Shown: piece after piece, positions 18,342-27,606 of the stretch
How the letters are laid out: the number at the start of each line of letters is the position of its first letter
Numbering within the stretch: position 1 is the stretch's first letter
DNA from: Henriciella sp.
Lineage (GTDB): Bacteria > Pseudomonadota > Alphaproteobacteria > Caulobacterales > Hyphomonadaceae
Assembly: GCF_029937755.1 (NCBI RefSeq)
Contig: NZ_JAPYPG010000006.1
Span: 62,001 to 126,000 of the forward strand
Reading direction: 5' to 3'
Length of the DNA stretch: 64,000 nucleotides
Program-made: the position numbers and the translations under genes
Notes under the pieces: model-generated
Databases searched by the model: none
What the model was told of the DNA's origin: nothing
What the model saw: only the letters and a program-made list of their open reading frames with translations

Positions 18342-20672
18342 TCAGCGCTTGAGCTTCCGATTCAGGAAGTTCATCCGCGTTTTCATGAGATGGGTCTGCA
18401 GGGCCTGTCCGCGAATGCCATGGCGCTGGCCGGGATACGTCATCAGCTCGAACGGGATCCCTTTCTCCTGCATCTCTGCCATCAGGCGGGTCGAGTTGTC
18501 GAAGGTGACGTTATCGTCCGCCATGCCGTGCACCAGCAGGAGCGGCGGCATCCCGGTCTCGAGCCGGTCGAGATGGTAGAAGACCGATGATTTGTCGTAT
18601 CCATCCGGATTGTCCTGCGGTGTGTCCATGTAACGCTCCGTGTAGAAGGTGTCGTAGAGCGACCAGTCGGTGACCGGCGCCCCCGCGATAGCCGCGGCGA
18701 AGGTGTCCTCCGGCGCCTGCAGGATGGTCATCAGCGTCATGTAGCCGCCATAGGACCAGCCCTGGATCGCGACGCGGTCACCGTCCACGAAAGGCTGGGA
18801 TTTCAGCCACTCGACGCCGACGAGCTGGTCACGCACTTCCGGGCCGCCGGTCTGTCGGTAGATGACGTCCTCAAAGGCCTTCCCGCGATTGGCCATGCCG
18901 CGATTGTCGAGCCGGAAAACGATATAGCCCTGGCGAGCGAGATACTGGTCGCTGATGCTCTCCCAGTCACGGTCGACCGTCTGGACATGCGGGCCACCAT
19001 AGACCTCGACGATGGCGGGGTAGGTCTTTGAGGGATCGAAGTCAGCCGGCTTCAGGATGGAATAATAAAGCGCCTGCCCATCCTCGGCTTCCAGCGTGCC
19101 GAATTCTGGTGTGGCATGCATATCAAGAAAGGGGGCGTAGGGGTGATCGGCGTCGAGGGCGTTTTCCTCGATCCAGGCGATGCGTTTTGCGACCGGTTCG
19201 AGCATGTCTGGCGTGCGGAGTGGATTGCCTTCGTCGGGGATCTTGTCATCCGGAATCTCGGCATCAACGAGATAGAGCCCGGTCTGGGGCGGCTGCGCCG
19301 GCGACGACGACGTACCGACAAAGGACCTCCCGTCCGGCGCTACGGTGACGGACCATGACTTGCCGGGCTCGGTGATGCGCGTGATCTCGCCGCCATCCAA
19401 CGGTACCGCATAAAGGTGCTTCTCGAGCGGCGTGTCCCGGAAGCCTGTAAAGTAGGCCAGCCCTGCTTCGCGATCGATGCTCTTCACTTCATCCACTGCC
19501 CAGTTCCCGCTTGTCAGGAAGATGAGCTCGTCGGACTGGTTGCCGAAAGGCGAGATGGCGATGTGGCGGTAGCCGGTCTCTTCGGTCGTCAGCAGGATAC
19601 CGTTGTCGAGACCAATGACGTCCTTCGACAGGTTGACCCATTTATCCTGCGTCTCGCTCAGCGGAGACCAGACGCGCCACGGCTTTCCGTCGGTACGGTG
19701 ATAGGTGATTTCTGTCTGGTTGCGGTTCACCGTCTGGAACCAGAGGCTCTCACCGGCCCAGTTGACCCGCGCGAGATAGGTGTCCGGACCGACGCCGTAG
19801 AGGATGCTTACCTTATCGGCCTCCAGATCCCGGACGAGCAGGGTGACCCTCGCATTTGGTTGCCCGGCGCGCGGATAGCGCTGGTCGATAACGGTCGTCT
19901 TGTCGGCCTTGATGTCGAAGCGTTCGATCACATCGACGGTGCTTTCGTCGACCCTGGTATAAGCGATGAAACGCTCGTCCGGGCTCCACCAGTAGCCGGT
20001 GTAGCGGCTCATCTCTTCCTGGGCGACGAACTCGGCCACACCATAGGATATCGCTTTTTCGGGTTCGGCGTCTGGCGTGACCTGGCGCTCCTTGCCGCTC
20101 GACAGGTCGATCACGAAGACCGCGCCGTCACGCACGAAGGAGACGTAATTGCCGCGCGGTGAAACGCGCGCATCGTATTCATAGGCCTCGGTCTCGGTGA
20201 GCTGGCGGGTCTCGGGGCCGCCTTCGCCCAGCGTCACCAGATGCAGATCCCCGCCCAGCGGGACGAGGATGGTGTCACTCGTGCCCCAGTCATAATCGAC
20301 AATGCCCTTGCGCCCGGCGATCCGCTTGCGTTCGCGAAGCGCCTTTTCCTCTTCGGAGAGTTCTACCTCTTCCGGCTCGAGCAGAGTGGAGTCGACCAGC
20401 ATGGAAGGCTGGCCCGTCTCGACATCGAACTGCCAGAGATCATAGCGGCTCGCATCGTCTTCGCGGGCCTTCAGGAAGGTCACGCGCTTTCCATCGGGGG
20501 AATACTTGATGCCGGTCGGAGAGGGCCCGTTGAGGGAGGGCGAAGCATAGAGACGCTCGATCGTCAGCTCTTCTGAAGCCATGGAGTCCTGTTCTGGTTG
20601 GGCGAGCGCGCCGGGTGCGGCGCAGGTGGAAGACAATAGGGCGGCGGCGAGGCCGAGTAGTGATATGCGCAT
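18342..20672 (-). CDS. S9-family prolyl/dipeptidyl peptidase (DPP IV-like), exported
   Basis: A 776-residue enzyme with a signal peptide (MRISLLGLAAALLSSTCAAP). An eight-bladed beta-propeller (DPPIV N-terminal domain, roughly residues 60-480) follows, then an alpha/beta-hydrolase domain. The serine nucleophile is in IQGWSYGGYMTLMTI, the acid in HGMADDNVTFDNSTRL, and the histidine in YPGQRHGIRG. The propeller contains FVAQEEMSRYTGYWWSPDERFIAYTRVDES, whose Glu-Glu pair binds the substrate amino terminus in DPP IV enzymes, so dipeptide release in the periplasm is likely. ATG 20672 is preferred over 20732 because the signal begins there. Downstream, CAACCGGTTG followed by TTTTT on the minus strand is a weak terminator candidate. 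Confidence 0.92.
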   Translation of the reverse strand: MRISLLGLAAALLSSTCAAPGALAQPEQDSMASEELTIERLYASPSLNGPSPTGIKYSPDGKRVTFLKAREDDASRYDLWQFDVETGQPSMLVDSTLLEPEEVELSEEEKALRERKRIAGRKGIVDYDWGTSDTILVPLGGDLHLVTLGEGGPETRQLTETEAYEYDARVSPRGNYVSFVRDGAVFVIDLSSGKERQVTPDAEPEKAISYGVAEFVAQEEMSRYTGYWWSPDERFIAYTRVDESTVDVIERFDIKADKTTVIDQRYPRAGQPNARVTLLVRDLEADKVSILYGVGPDTYLARVNWAGESLWFQTVNRNQTEITYHRTDGKPWRVWSPLSETQDKWVNLSKDVIGLDNGILLTTEETGYRHIAISPFGNQSDELIFLTSGNWAVDEVKSIDREAGLAYFTGFRDTPLEKHLYAVPLDGGEITRITEPGKSWSVTVAPDGRSFVGTSSSPAQPPQTGLYLVDAEIPDDKIPDEGNPLRTPDMLEPVAKRIAWIEENALDADHPYAPFLDMHATPEFGTLEAEDGQALYYSILKPADFDPSKTYPAIVEVYGGPHVQTVDRDWESISDQYLARQGYIVFRLDNRGMANRGKAFEDVIYRQTGGPEVRDQLVGVEWLKSQPFVDGDRVAIQGWSYGGYMTLMTILQAPEDTFAAAIAGAPVTDWSLYDTFYTERYMDTPQDNPDGYDKSSVFYHLDRLETGMPPLLLVHGMADDNVTFDNSTRLMAEMQEKGIPFELMTYPGQRHGIRGQALQTHLMKTRMNFLNRKLKR

Positions 20673-20818
20673 AATGGCGGAAACTAGCGCCAGTTTTCTG
20701 CCTGTCAGCCCCTCTTTGGCGGGTGCAATCAAGAGTAATGGGTTGCAATCTTAAGGGGGTTTTTTTGAGCCCGAATGGGATGATAGGCTCATTGCCGACG
20801 CAATAAGGGGGACATTTC

Positions 20819-22255
20819 ATGTCCAATCGCGCCATTGCCGGAACTACGGCTATTCTTCTCACCGCGACTATTTCAGGCACAGCTGCTGCACAGGAAAGTC
20901 AAACTGGTCCGGTCCTCCCGATCGCTTACCAGTATGACTTGCCATACCCGAAGACGGACGGAGATCCGAAAATCGTGACCGTGCGTCACAATGCAGAGGG
21001 CTTGTCTATCGCGCATATCCATCCTGCCAGCGAAGACACGCCACTGATGTCGGATGATCCGGATGATTTCGATCTTTCAAGCAGCGCGATGTTTCTTGCC
21101 GGGCCCGCCACAGACGGACGGATCGTCTCACCGGAGCCGATTGCAGGCGGTGTCCTGGTCAAGGAGTCCCCAGTCACCCTTGAGGAGGGGCAGCGCTATG
21201 CTGATGGCGAAGTTTATGACCCGGAACTGGATGGGGAGATGGCAAGCTGGAGTATCGAGGACCTTGAGACCTCTTTCGCGCCAGGGGATGATGACAGGGT
21301 GATTGCTGGTCTTGAGGCCGAACACCATCAATTGACGGTCAGCTACAATCTCACGCGTTACGACCGTGATGGCGAGGTCCGCGATCAACAGACAGTCAGC
21401 AGCACGCGCGACTTCTGGTTTGCTGACTCCTTGCCGTACTCGCCGCTACAAATAATCCCGAACGCCTACGATTCGGCCTATTTCACCACATCCGGGATCG
21501 AGGTTCTGGATGAAGCCATTCACGAGTTGGTCGCTGATGATATGCGCGATCTGGGTGCCGTGGTCGCGCAGGAAGGGGAAGGCCCGGCCGGACTGGCTGG
21601 CATTTCTGCCATTTCCAGGGTCGAAGCCGCGGAAGCTTTCCTGCCGGAGACCCTTGCCGAAATTCCAGTGCTGCCGGTCGAGCAGGCTGACGTGATGCTT
21701 GGCGCCCTCTTCGTCACTGAAATGCTTAAAGAATCTGAGCGTATTCCCGAGGGGGGACGTCTCAACCTGTCGATTGGGCCGGACCTTTCTGTTGATACCG
21801 GCCGGGCAGCCTGGCGCGAGATGTCGAATGGTGATTTCGGTATTGCGCTCTACCCGGAGGAAGGCACTGCAAAAGGCTCGGTCCTGCTACTTATGCGACC
21901 GGTCAATGGTACGCCGGACGCTGGCACCTATGAGGTGACTCGTGCGATGAGCCGTTCGGCCCTGTCGGAGATGGATGAGGCTGAGCTTGAGGCTTACGCC
22001 AATAAATTTCAACCAATGGGAATGGTCCGGCGCGACGGGCAGGACTTCGTTGTTATCGATTTCAAGTCAGGGAGCGTCACCATCGATGAAAGCAGTGACG
22101 GCAAGATTTCCGGATCGGTCGATGCAACGCTGAAGCTTGTTGCGATTGATGGGTCTGGAGAGACTGCGCTCTTTGATGTCACGGGTGATTTCATGGCCGT
22201 GGAGGGATTGGATGCGCGGTTCCGGAGTCCGGTCGCTCGAGTAATGCGTCGCTAG
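20819..22255 (+). CDS. Uncharacterised exported protein, 478 residues
   Basis: I do not recognise the family. A Sec signal (MSNRAIAGTTAILLTATISG, cleaved after TAAA) precedes a long, acidic, mainly beta-looking protein without further membrane helices or cysteine motifs. The middle (about residues 200-310) is more helical, with IHELVADDMRDLGAVVAQ. The gene is divergent from the S9 peptidase, so both promoters share the 146-base gap. It is followed by a perfect 16-bp hairpin that separates it from ettA. Its base composition appears a little less GC-rich than ettA. Confidence 0.7.
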   Translation: MSNRAIAGTTAILLTATISGTAAAQESQTGPVLPIAYQYDLPYPKTDGDPKIVTVRHNAEGLSIAHIHPASEDTPLMSDDPDDFDLSSSAMFLAGPATDGRIVSPEPIAGGVLVKESPVTLEEGQRYADGEVYDPELDGEMASWSIEDLETSFAPGDDDRVIAGLEAEHHQLTVSYNLTRYDRDGEVRDQQTVSSTRDFWFADSLPYSPLQIIPNAYDSAYFTTSGIEVLDEAIHELVADDMRDLGAVVAQEGEGPAGLAGISAISRVEAAEAFLPETLAEIPVLPVEQADVMLGALFVTEMLKESERIPEGGRLNLSIGPDLSVDTGRAAWREMSNGDFGIALYPEEGTAKGSVLLLMRPVNGTPDAGTYEVTRAMSRSALSEMDEAELEAYANKFQPMGMVRRDGQDFVVIDFKSGSVTIDESSDGKISGSVDATLKLVAIDGSGETALFDVTGDFMAVEGLDARFRSPVARVMRR

Positions 22256-22294
22256 CTTCTGGCTCTCCCTCGATTTAGAGGCGTTTTTGGCTTT

Positions 22295-22334
22295 TGCAGG
22301 AGTTGGCTCTGGTGCTTCAGAGCCAACTCCTGCA
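22295..22334. terminator. Perfect 16-bp hairpin between the orphan exported gene and ettA
   Basis: TGCAGGAGTTGGCTCT (22295-22310), loop GGTGCTTC, AGAGCCAACTCCTGCA (22319-22334). The stem has no mismatch. It sits 39 bases after the upstream stop and is a plausible terminator, but on the plus strand it is followed by CGTGCACGG rather than T residues. Four Ts precede the stem (22292-22295). Confidence 0.5.
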
Positions 22335-22450
22335 CGTGCACGGTTGTAACCGGCTCCCAAACTTTTACCTTCCAGCTTGATTTCAGAGCCGTCGCGCGTC
22401 TACACCGCACGCTCCCCATTTACCCCGAACGCAAAGAGTGATCATCGCCC

Positions 22451-24118
22451 ATGGCCGGACCTCAATACGTCTATCACACGCAAGGCCTCTCCAAGACCTA
22501 TCCGGGCGGCAAGAAGGTCTTCGAGAACATCCAACTTTCGTTTTTGCCGGATGCCAAGATCGGCGTTGTCGGCGTCAATGGCTCGGGTAAGTCGACCCTG
22601 CTGCGCATCATGGCCGGCGAGGACCAGGAGTTTAATGGCGAGGCCTGGGCCGCGGACGGCATCAAGGTCGGTTATCTGCCGCAGGAGCCGAAGCTGGATG
22701 AGAGCAAGTCGGTCTTCGAAAACATTGCCTCCGAATGCCCGGAGAAGCAGCTCTTCGACCAGTTCAACGAAATCTCCACCAAGCTCGGCGAGGAGTATAC
22801 CGACGAGCTGATGGAGGAGATGACGGCGCTTCAGGAAAAGGTCGACCAGGCCGATGCCTGGGACATCGATTCCAAGATCCAGATGGCGATGGAAGCGTTG
22901 CGCTGCCCGCCGGATGATGCCGATGTCACCAACCTGTCAGGCGGTGAAATCCGCCGCGTCGCGATCTGCAAGCTGCTTCTCTCGAAGCCCGACATGATCC
23001 TGATGGACGAACCGACCAACCATCTCGACGCGGAGACGGTGAACTGGCTCCAGAACTATCTCATGAACTTCCAGGGTTGCGTCATCCTCGTGACCCACGA
23101 CCGCTATTTTCTCGACCGGATCACAAACTGGATTCTCGAACTCGATCGCGGACGCGGCATTCCTTACAAGGGCAACTATTCCGACTGGATCGAACAGAAA
23201 TCCAAGCGGATGGAGCAGGAGGCCCGCGAGGACGCCGGCAAGAAGCGCACGCTGGCAAAAGAACTCGAATGGGTCCGCGCCGGTGCCAAGGCGCGCCAGA
23301 CCAAGTCGAAAGCCCGTATCCAGGCCTATGAAGAACGCGCCGCAGAGGCCGAGCGCGAGAAGGTCTCGCACGCCCAGATCCGCATTCCTCCGGGACCGCG
23401 TCTCGGTAATCTCGTCATCGAGGCGGAGCAGATCCGCAAGGCGTTCGGCAACAATCTGCTGATCGACGACCTCACCTTCACGCTGCCGCCGGGCGGTATT
23501 GTCGGTGTGATCGGCCCGAACGGTGCCGGTAAGTCGACGCTGTTCAAGATGATCCTCGGCGACGAGGAGCCGGATGCCGGCTCGATCCGTGTCGGCGATA
23601 CGGTGAAGCTCGGCTATGTCGACCAGAGCCGCGACAAGCTCGATGACAAGAAGAATGTCTGGGAAGAGATTTCCGACGGTCTCGACGTGATCGATCTCGG
23701 GGGCGTTGAAGTGAACTCGCGCGCCTATACAGGCGCCTTCAACTTCAAGGGCTCCGACCAGCAGAAGAAGGTCGGCCTGCTGTCCGGTGGTGAGCGCAAC
23801 CGCGTGCACCTTGCCAAGATGCTGCGCCAGGGCGCCAACTGCCTGCTGCTCGACGAACCGACCAACGATCTCGACGTCGAAACGCTGCAGGCGCTGGAAG
23901 AAGGCCTCGATGGCTTCCCCGGTTGCGCGGTCATCATCTCGCACGATCGCTGGTTCCTTGACCGCATGGCCACCCACATCCTCGCCTTTGAGGGCGACAG
24001 CCATGTTGAATGGTTCGAAGGGGACTTCTCTTCCTATCTGGAAGACAAGAAGCGCCGCCTCGGCCCCGATGCGGTCGAACCGAAGCGGGTGAAATTCAAG
24101 AAGTTCGCCCGCGGCTAG
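22451..24118 (+). CDS. ettA: Energy-dependent translational throttle protein EttA (ABC-F ATPase)
   Basis: A 555-residue ABC-F protein with two ATP-binding cassettes and no membrane domain. The first cassette has Walker A GVNGSGKST (residues 41-49), signature LSGGEIRRV and Walker B MILMDEPTNHLD. The second has GPNGAGKST (about 355-363), LSGGERNRVHLAKML and LLLDEPTNDLD. The arm and inter-domain linker (about 240-320) are rich in Arg/Lys/Glu. EttA binds the ribosomal E site and gates the first elongation steps according to ATP/ADP. The length matches E. coli EttA (555). The stop shares one base with the PAP2 start (TAGTG). Confidence 0.95.
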   Translation: MAGPQYVYHTQGLSKTYPGGKKVFENIQLSFLPDAKIGVVGVNGSGKSTLLRIMAGEDQEFNGEAWAADGIKVGYLPQEPKLDESKSVFENIASECPEKQLFDQFNEISTKLGEEYTDELMEEMTALQEKVDQADAWDIDSKIQMAMEALRCPPDDADVTNLSGGEIRRVAICKLLLSKPDMILMDEPTNHLDAETVNWLQNYLMNFQGCVILVTHDRYFLDRITNWILELDRGRGIPYKGNYSDWIEQKSKRMEQEAREDAGKKRTLAKELEWVRAGAKARQTKSKARIQAYEERAAEAEREKVSHAQIRIPPGPRLGNLVIEAEQIRKAFGNNLLIDDLTFTLPPGGIVGVIGPNGAGKSTLFKMILGDEEPDAGSIRVGDTVKLGYVDQSRDKLDDKKNVWEEISDGLDVIDLGGVEVNSRAYTGAFNFKGSDQQKKVGLLSGGERNRVHLAKMLRQGANCLLLDEPTNDLDVETLQALEEGLDGFPGCAVIISHDRWFLDRMATHILAFEGDSHVEWFEGDFSSYLEDKKRRLGPDAVEPKRVKFKKFARG

Positions 24119-24891
24119 TGAGACACACGGTCTCCCACCTCCTGCCGGCGGGCCTTGCTGTGGCTGCGCTGGCGGGACTTGGGCTGCTGGTTCATTCCGG
24201 TGCGGCGATCACCGGGCTCGACCAGGCGCTCAGCGATGCAGTCATTGCGCTTCGCAATCCGCCCCTGGACTGGCTGGTTGTCCTCGTCACGCTGTTTGGC
24301 GATGCGACGGCGCTGACGCTTATCGCTGTTTCGGTCGTGCTGATCCTGCTGGTGCGGCGGGCCTGGTGGCCGGCAACGGCGTGCGCGACGGCCTTCATCC
24401 TGACCCCGCTTATCGTCAAGGGCGTAAAGGTTCTCGTGGGGCGGCCCCGGCCGACGGCGGATCTCTATGCTGGCGTTGAAACGTTCAGCTTCCCGTCTGG
24501 CCACATGACGAATTCCACGGTCATCTATGGCGCCCTGGCGATCTTCGCCATGCACGCCCTGACGCGGATGCGCGGACGCCTTGCCGTGGCGGCGTTCACC
24601 TTGCTCATCATGCTGATCGGGTTTTCGCGGGTCTATCTTGGCGCGCACTGGCCGAGTGATGTCGTCGGCGCGGTACTTCTGGCCTCGGCCATGCTGTTCC
24701 TGATCGCATGGGGCTTCGACCAGATGCCGGGTGAGGCGCGGTTTGCCCGTCCCTATGCGCTTGTGACCGTTGTGATGCTCGCGATCTGGGGCGTGTATGG
24801 CGTATTCACGATACAAGCTGCGCTCGACATGTACGCGGTCGACCTGACGCCTGAGGGGGCGATCGAGATGCAGCCAGCAGATGGGCGTTAA
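24118..24891 (+). CDS. PAP2-family phosphatase, inner membrane
   Basis: A 257-residue membrane protein with five to six helices and the three-part phosphatase signature: KVLVGRPRPTADL (KxxxxxxRP), FPSGHMTNS (PSGH) and SRVYLGAHWPSDVVG (SRxxxxxHxxxD). GTG 24118 is taken as the start. It overlaps the ettA TAG by one base, and the frame starts RHTVSHLLPAGLAVAALAG with a first helix; upstream codons in the same frame only shadow ettA. Family members act on lipid phosphates such as undecaprenyl pyrophosphate or phosphatidic acid at the periplasmic face; the substrate here is unknown. Confidence 0.88.
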   Translation: MRHTVSHLLPAGLAVAALAGLGLLVHSGAAITGLDQALSDAVIALRNPPLDWLVVLVTLFGDATALTLIAVSVVLILLVRRAWWPATACATAFILTPLIVKGVKVLVGRPRPTADLYAGVETFSFPSGHMTNSTVIYGALAIFAMHALTRMRGRLAVAAFTLLIMLIGFSRVYLGAHWPSDVVGAVLLASAMLFLIAWGFDQMPGEARFARPYALVTVVMLAIWGVYGVFTIQAALDMYAVDLTPEGAIEMQPADGR

Positions 24892-24905
24892 GTGTGGGCA
24901 GGTCG

Positions 24906-24924
24906 CCGTATTCTGGTAATACGG
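24906..24924. repeat. Small inverted repeat after the PAP2 gene
   Basis: CCGTATT-CTGGT-AATACGG forms a perfect 7-bp stem with a 5-base loop, 14 bases past the PAP2 stop and 77 bases before the diguanylate cyclase start. A T-poor tail makes it a weak terminator; an operator for the following gene is equally possible. Confidence 0.35.
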
Positions 24925-25001
24925 TCCTAACTTCCATTATCTAGTCTTATGCTTTCTCAAGACAGGTGCGGGCCGACCGCGTGTCCGCAGAAAGGCAGTA
25001 T

Positions 25002-26255
25002 ATGGCTGTAGACTTGGCCAGAACGGCTGAGGGGGGCAGCAGAAGCGAGTATCAGGAAGCGCGTCGCCTTGAAGCGGTGCATACTCTCGACATCCTCGAT
25101 ACCCCGAATGAGGAACCCTATGACAGGATCGTGCGACTGGTTCGGGCGATCTTCAGGGTAGATATTGCTTTCATTGCCATCATCGATGCCCATCGACAGT
25201 GGTACAAGGCAATCAGCGGCATGGAAGGCGAAGAGGCACCGCTCAACGAGACTTTCTGCCTGCATACGCTCAATAAAAATGAGATGATGGTCATCCCCGA
25301 TGCGTCGAAGGACCCGGTGTTCTCCAACAATCCCTTCGTCGCGGGAAAGACGAATATCAGGTTCTATGCCGGCGTGCCGCTCAAGACGCGAAAGGGGTTC
25401 GCCGTCGGAACGCTATGCGCTATCGACAGGAAGCCGCGTGCGTTCAGTGATGAAGACGTCCAGGTGCTCCAGGACCTCGCCGACATCGTGGTCGATCAGA
25501 TGGAGCTTCGCATCCGGGCGCGCACGGATGAGCTTACGGGCATTCTCTCACGCGGGGCTTTCCAGCATGAGAGCGAACGCATCGCCGCGCTGGCGCAGCG
25601 GCATCGTCATGACCTTTCGGCGATCTGCTTCGACCTCGACCATTTCAAACAGGTCAATGACACATTGGGCCATGCGGCCGGCGACCAGGTCCTGAAGGCC
25701 GTGGTCAAAGCGGTCACCCCGCGGATGCGCAAGAGCGACCTCTTCGCGCGAGTAGGCGGCGAGGAGTTCACAATTCTCCTGCCGGAGACCGGACGCCAAG
25801 GTGCCATGGAGGTTGCCGAGAAGCTGAGGCGGGACATTGCCTCGCTCCGCTTGGAGTTCAACGGCAAGCCGATGCGGGTGACGGCAAGCTTTGGCATCGC
25901 CGGATTTGCCGTGGCCGCGAACGATCTCGAGACGTTGCTGGCCAATGCCGACGCCGCGCTCTACCGGGCCAAGCATGCCGGCCGTAATCGTTGCGAAGCC
26001 TGGGGTGGCGAAAAAATCCCCGTCAAGGCAGCCCGCCGGCGGGTGCTCAAGACCGGCAAGATCAGCTTCAACTACGGGAGTTCAAGCATTGACTGCACGG
26101 TCCGAACGCTCGGTGAGCAGGGGGCCGGGCTGTCGCTCATTTCCACGGTCGATGTGCCGAACGAATTCCGCCTCCTGATCCCGTCTGACGGATTCGATGC
26201 CTCCTGCAAGGTAACGTCGCGAACACGGACTCATCTCGAGGTCGAGTTCCGCTAG
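25002..26255 (+). CDS. GAF-GGDEF-PilZ protein, probable diguanylate cyclase
   Basis: A 417-residue cytoplasmic signalling protein. Residues about 20-165 form a GAF domain (EEPYDRIVRLVRAIFRVDIAF, then FYAGVPLKTRKGFAVGTLC). Residues about 175-335 form a GGDEF domain with an intact GGEEF catalytic motif (residues 252-256) and an RKSD inhibitory I-site just upstream, so it should make c-di-GMP under product inhibition. The last 70 residues (RRRVLKTGKISFNYGSSSID onward) look like an alphaproteobacterial PilZ domain. ATG 25002 follows GCAGAAAGGCAG; a GTG at 24966 is less likely. A cyclase with its own PilZ module could sense its product. Confidence 0.9.
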   Translation: MAVDLARTAEGGSRSEYQEARRLEAVHTLDILDTPNEEPYDRIVRLVRAIFRVDIAFIAIIDAHRQWYKAISGMEGEEAPLNETFCLHTLNKNEMMVIPDASKDPVFSNNPFVAGKTNIRFYAGVPLKTRKGFAVGTLCAIDRKPRAFSDEDVQVLQDLADIVVDQMELRIRARTDELTGILSRGAFQHESERIAALAQRHRHDLSAICFDLDHFKQVNDTLGHAAGDQVLKAVVKAVTPRMRKSDLFARVGGEEFTILLPETGRQGAMEVAEKLRRDIASLRLEFNGKPMRVTASFGIAGFAVAANDLETLLANADAALYRAKHAGRNRCEAWGGEKIPVKAARRRVLKTGKISFNYGSSSIDCTVRTLGEQGAGLSLISTVDVPNEFRLLIPSDGFDASCKVTSRTRTHLEVEFR

Positions 26256-26278
26256 AGCCCCTCTCCTGAAGGCGACAG

Positions 26279-26638
26279 CTAGCCATCGCGGCGGAAGGGC
26301 GATTTGACGATGATCTTCGTCTTGCCGCCTTCTTCTTCGGCTTCTTCGGGTATCTGGCGAGCGCCCTGCGGCATGAAGGTATCGCTCGTTTCGTCCATCG
26401 CCATGCCGGCTGGTCCGGTTGCGACTTCATCCTCGGGCACAATCTGGAATCCAAGCGCACCGAGCAGGAAGTAGAAGCCGATCCCGGTTATGACAGCTGT
26501 GGCCAGCGTGCGGACGATGAACCGGACGATGGCGCCCTTGATCGTCCAGGCGACCACGGCGGCGCCGCCACCGCCTGCCAGTCCTGCACCCGAGGCTACA
26601 GCGGCAAGATCGAACACTTCATTGAACCAGTCCATCAC
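26279..26638 (-). CDS. Small uncharacterised membrane protein
   Basis: A 119-residue protein with one or two hydrophobic segments: a Gly/Ala-rich stretch (AAVASGAGLAGGGGAAVVAW) and a stronger helix (TLATAVITGIGFYFLLGALGF). A charged Glu/Lys-rich tail follows, ending KTKIIVKSPFRRDG. I do not recognise a family. It faces the cyclase gene (24 bases between stops). ATG 26638 and ATG 26635 are adjacent. Its function is unknown. Confidence 0.65.
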   Translation of the reverse strand: MMDWFNEVFDLAAVASGAGLAGGGGAAVVAWTIKGAIVRFIVRTLATAVITGIGFYFLLGALGFQIVPEDEVATGPAGMAMDETSDTFMPQGARQIPEEAEEEGGKTKIIVKSPFRRDG

Positions 26639-26726
26639 CCACTCCTTGTAAGGGGAGCCGGCTGTCGGCCCCTTTGGAGATGAACCATAGACGCTGTGAC
26701 GGGGGTGAGGCTAGACGCTGCCTGGC

Positions 26727-27464
26727 TTACTCGTTGTTGAGCACGAGGCGAACGCCGCCAATGATGACGCTGTCGCCATTGCTCTCTAGCTTCAGGCGGT
26801 CGGCACGTTCCAGCGCCTTCATCGCATTGTTGATGCTGATGCAGAAGCCTTCCAGCCTTGTCTCTGCGCCCTGCTGGAAGACGAGGGTCTGGTCCTCCTC
26901 AAGCGAGATTTTCGTGGCGTCCGGATGGGTCGAGGCCGGTACCCCGAGGGCGGCGGCCCAGCGGGAAGCAAGCGCGTTCGGGTCCGGACTTTCGAGGATG
27001 GCGCCGGAGAGCTCGCCCTCGATGGAGTTGCTTTCCCAGTGCGGTCCGCCCCAGCGCCAGCCATCCCAGGGATGGGCTTCATCGATGGACACGATCGCGG
27101 CACCGACATCCGCCGGATGCAGGTGACTGGCGGCAATGTCGTCGAGGTCGATATCCCAGACCCGGCGGATGCCGGAGCCATCAATGCGCCGGCGCGCAGC
27201 CTTGAGGTCGTCGGTCTGGAAGATGGCCATGTAGCCGCCCTCACCATTGCGATCCAGAAACCGCCGGACAGGGGCGTCATCTCGCGTTGGCACGACCACT
27301 TCGAGGAACTGGTGGCCGATCGGGAAAACCGCGTTTTCGAGGCCGAACTCCGCCACGCCCGGGTCTGCGAAGGGCTCACGGAGATTGAGGACTTCCTGAA
27401 GCCGGTCTGCCACTTTCAGGCTTTCGGCGGCGATGACGAGTTGTCTTAAACGTAACCGGGACAT
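26727..27464 (-). CDS. VOC / glyoxalase-like protein, two-module
   Basis: A 245-residue soluble protein. The N-terminal half begins RLRLRQLVIAAESLKVADRL and continues FGLENAVFPIGHQFLEVVVP, with the His and Glu that act as metal ligands in VOC enzymes. A second module has GELSGAILESPDPNALASRW. The total length fits a tandem (four-module) VOC protein. Substrate is unknown. It stands alone on the minus strand between two small genes. Confidence 0.8.
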   Translation of the reverse strand: MSRLRLRQLVIAAESLKVADRLQEVLNLREPFADPGVAEFGLENAVFPIGHQFLEVVVPTRDDAPVRRFLDRNGEGGYMAIFQTDDLKAARRRIDGSGIRRVWDIDLDDIAASHLHPADVGAAIVSIDEAHPWDGWRWGGPHWESNSIEGELSGAILESPDPNALASRWAAALGVPASTHPDATKISLEEDQTLVFQQGAETRLEGFCISINNAMKALERADRLKLESNGDSVIIGGVRLVLNNE

Positions 27465-27566
27465 GGTTCAGGCTTAGCACGCGACAGCCGGGTTAAGCCA
27501 AGAAGAAAGTCGGTTGGGCTGACTCTTGTTGGAGCCAGGCGCGAGCGCTGCAATGAATACAGTGCC

Positions 27567-27606
27567 GGTGCCCCCTCTCCCACGGCTGGAAGAGGGGAAT
27601 GGCACC
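27567..27606 (-). terminator. Strong hairpin directly after the 41-residue gene
   Basis: Read on the minus strand, GGTGCC pairs with GGCACC and CCCCTCT with AGAGGGG, giving a long imperfect stem that begins at the base next to the stop codon (27607). No T run follows, so it may be an RNA-stabilising 3' structure rather than an intrinsic terminator. Confidence 0.5.
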
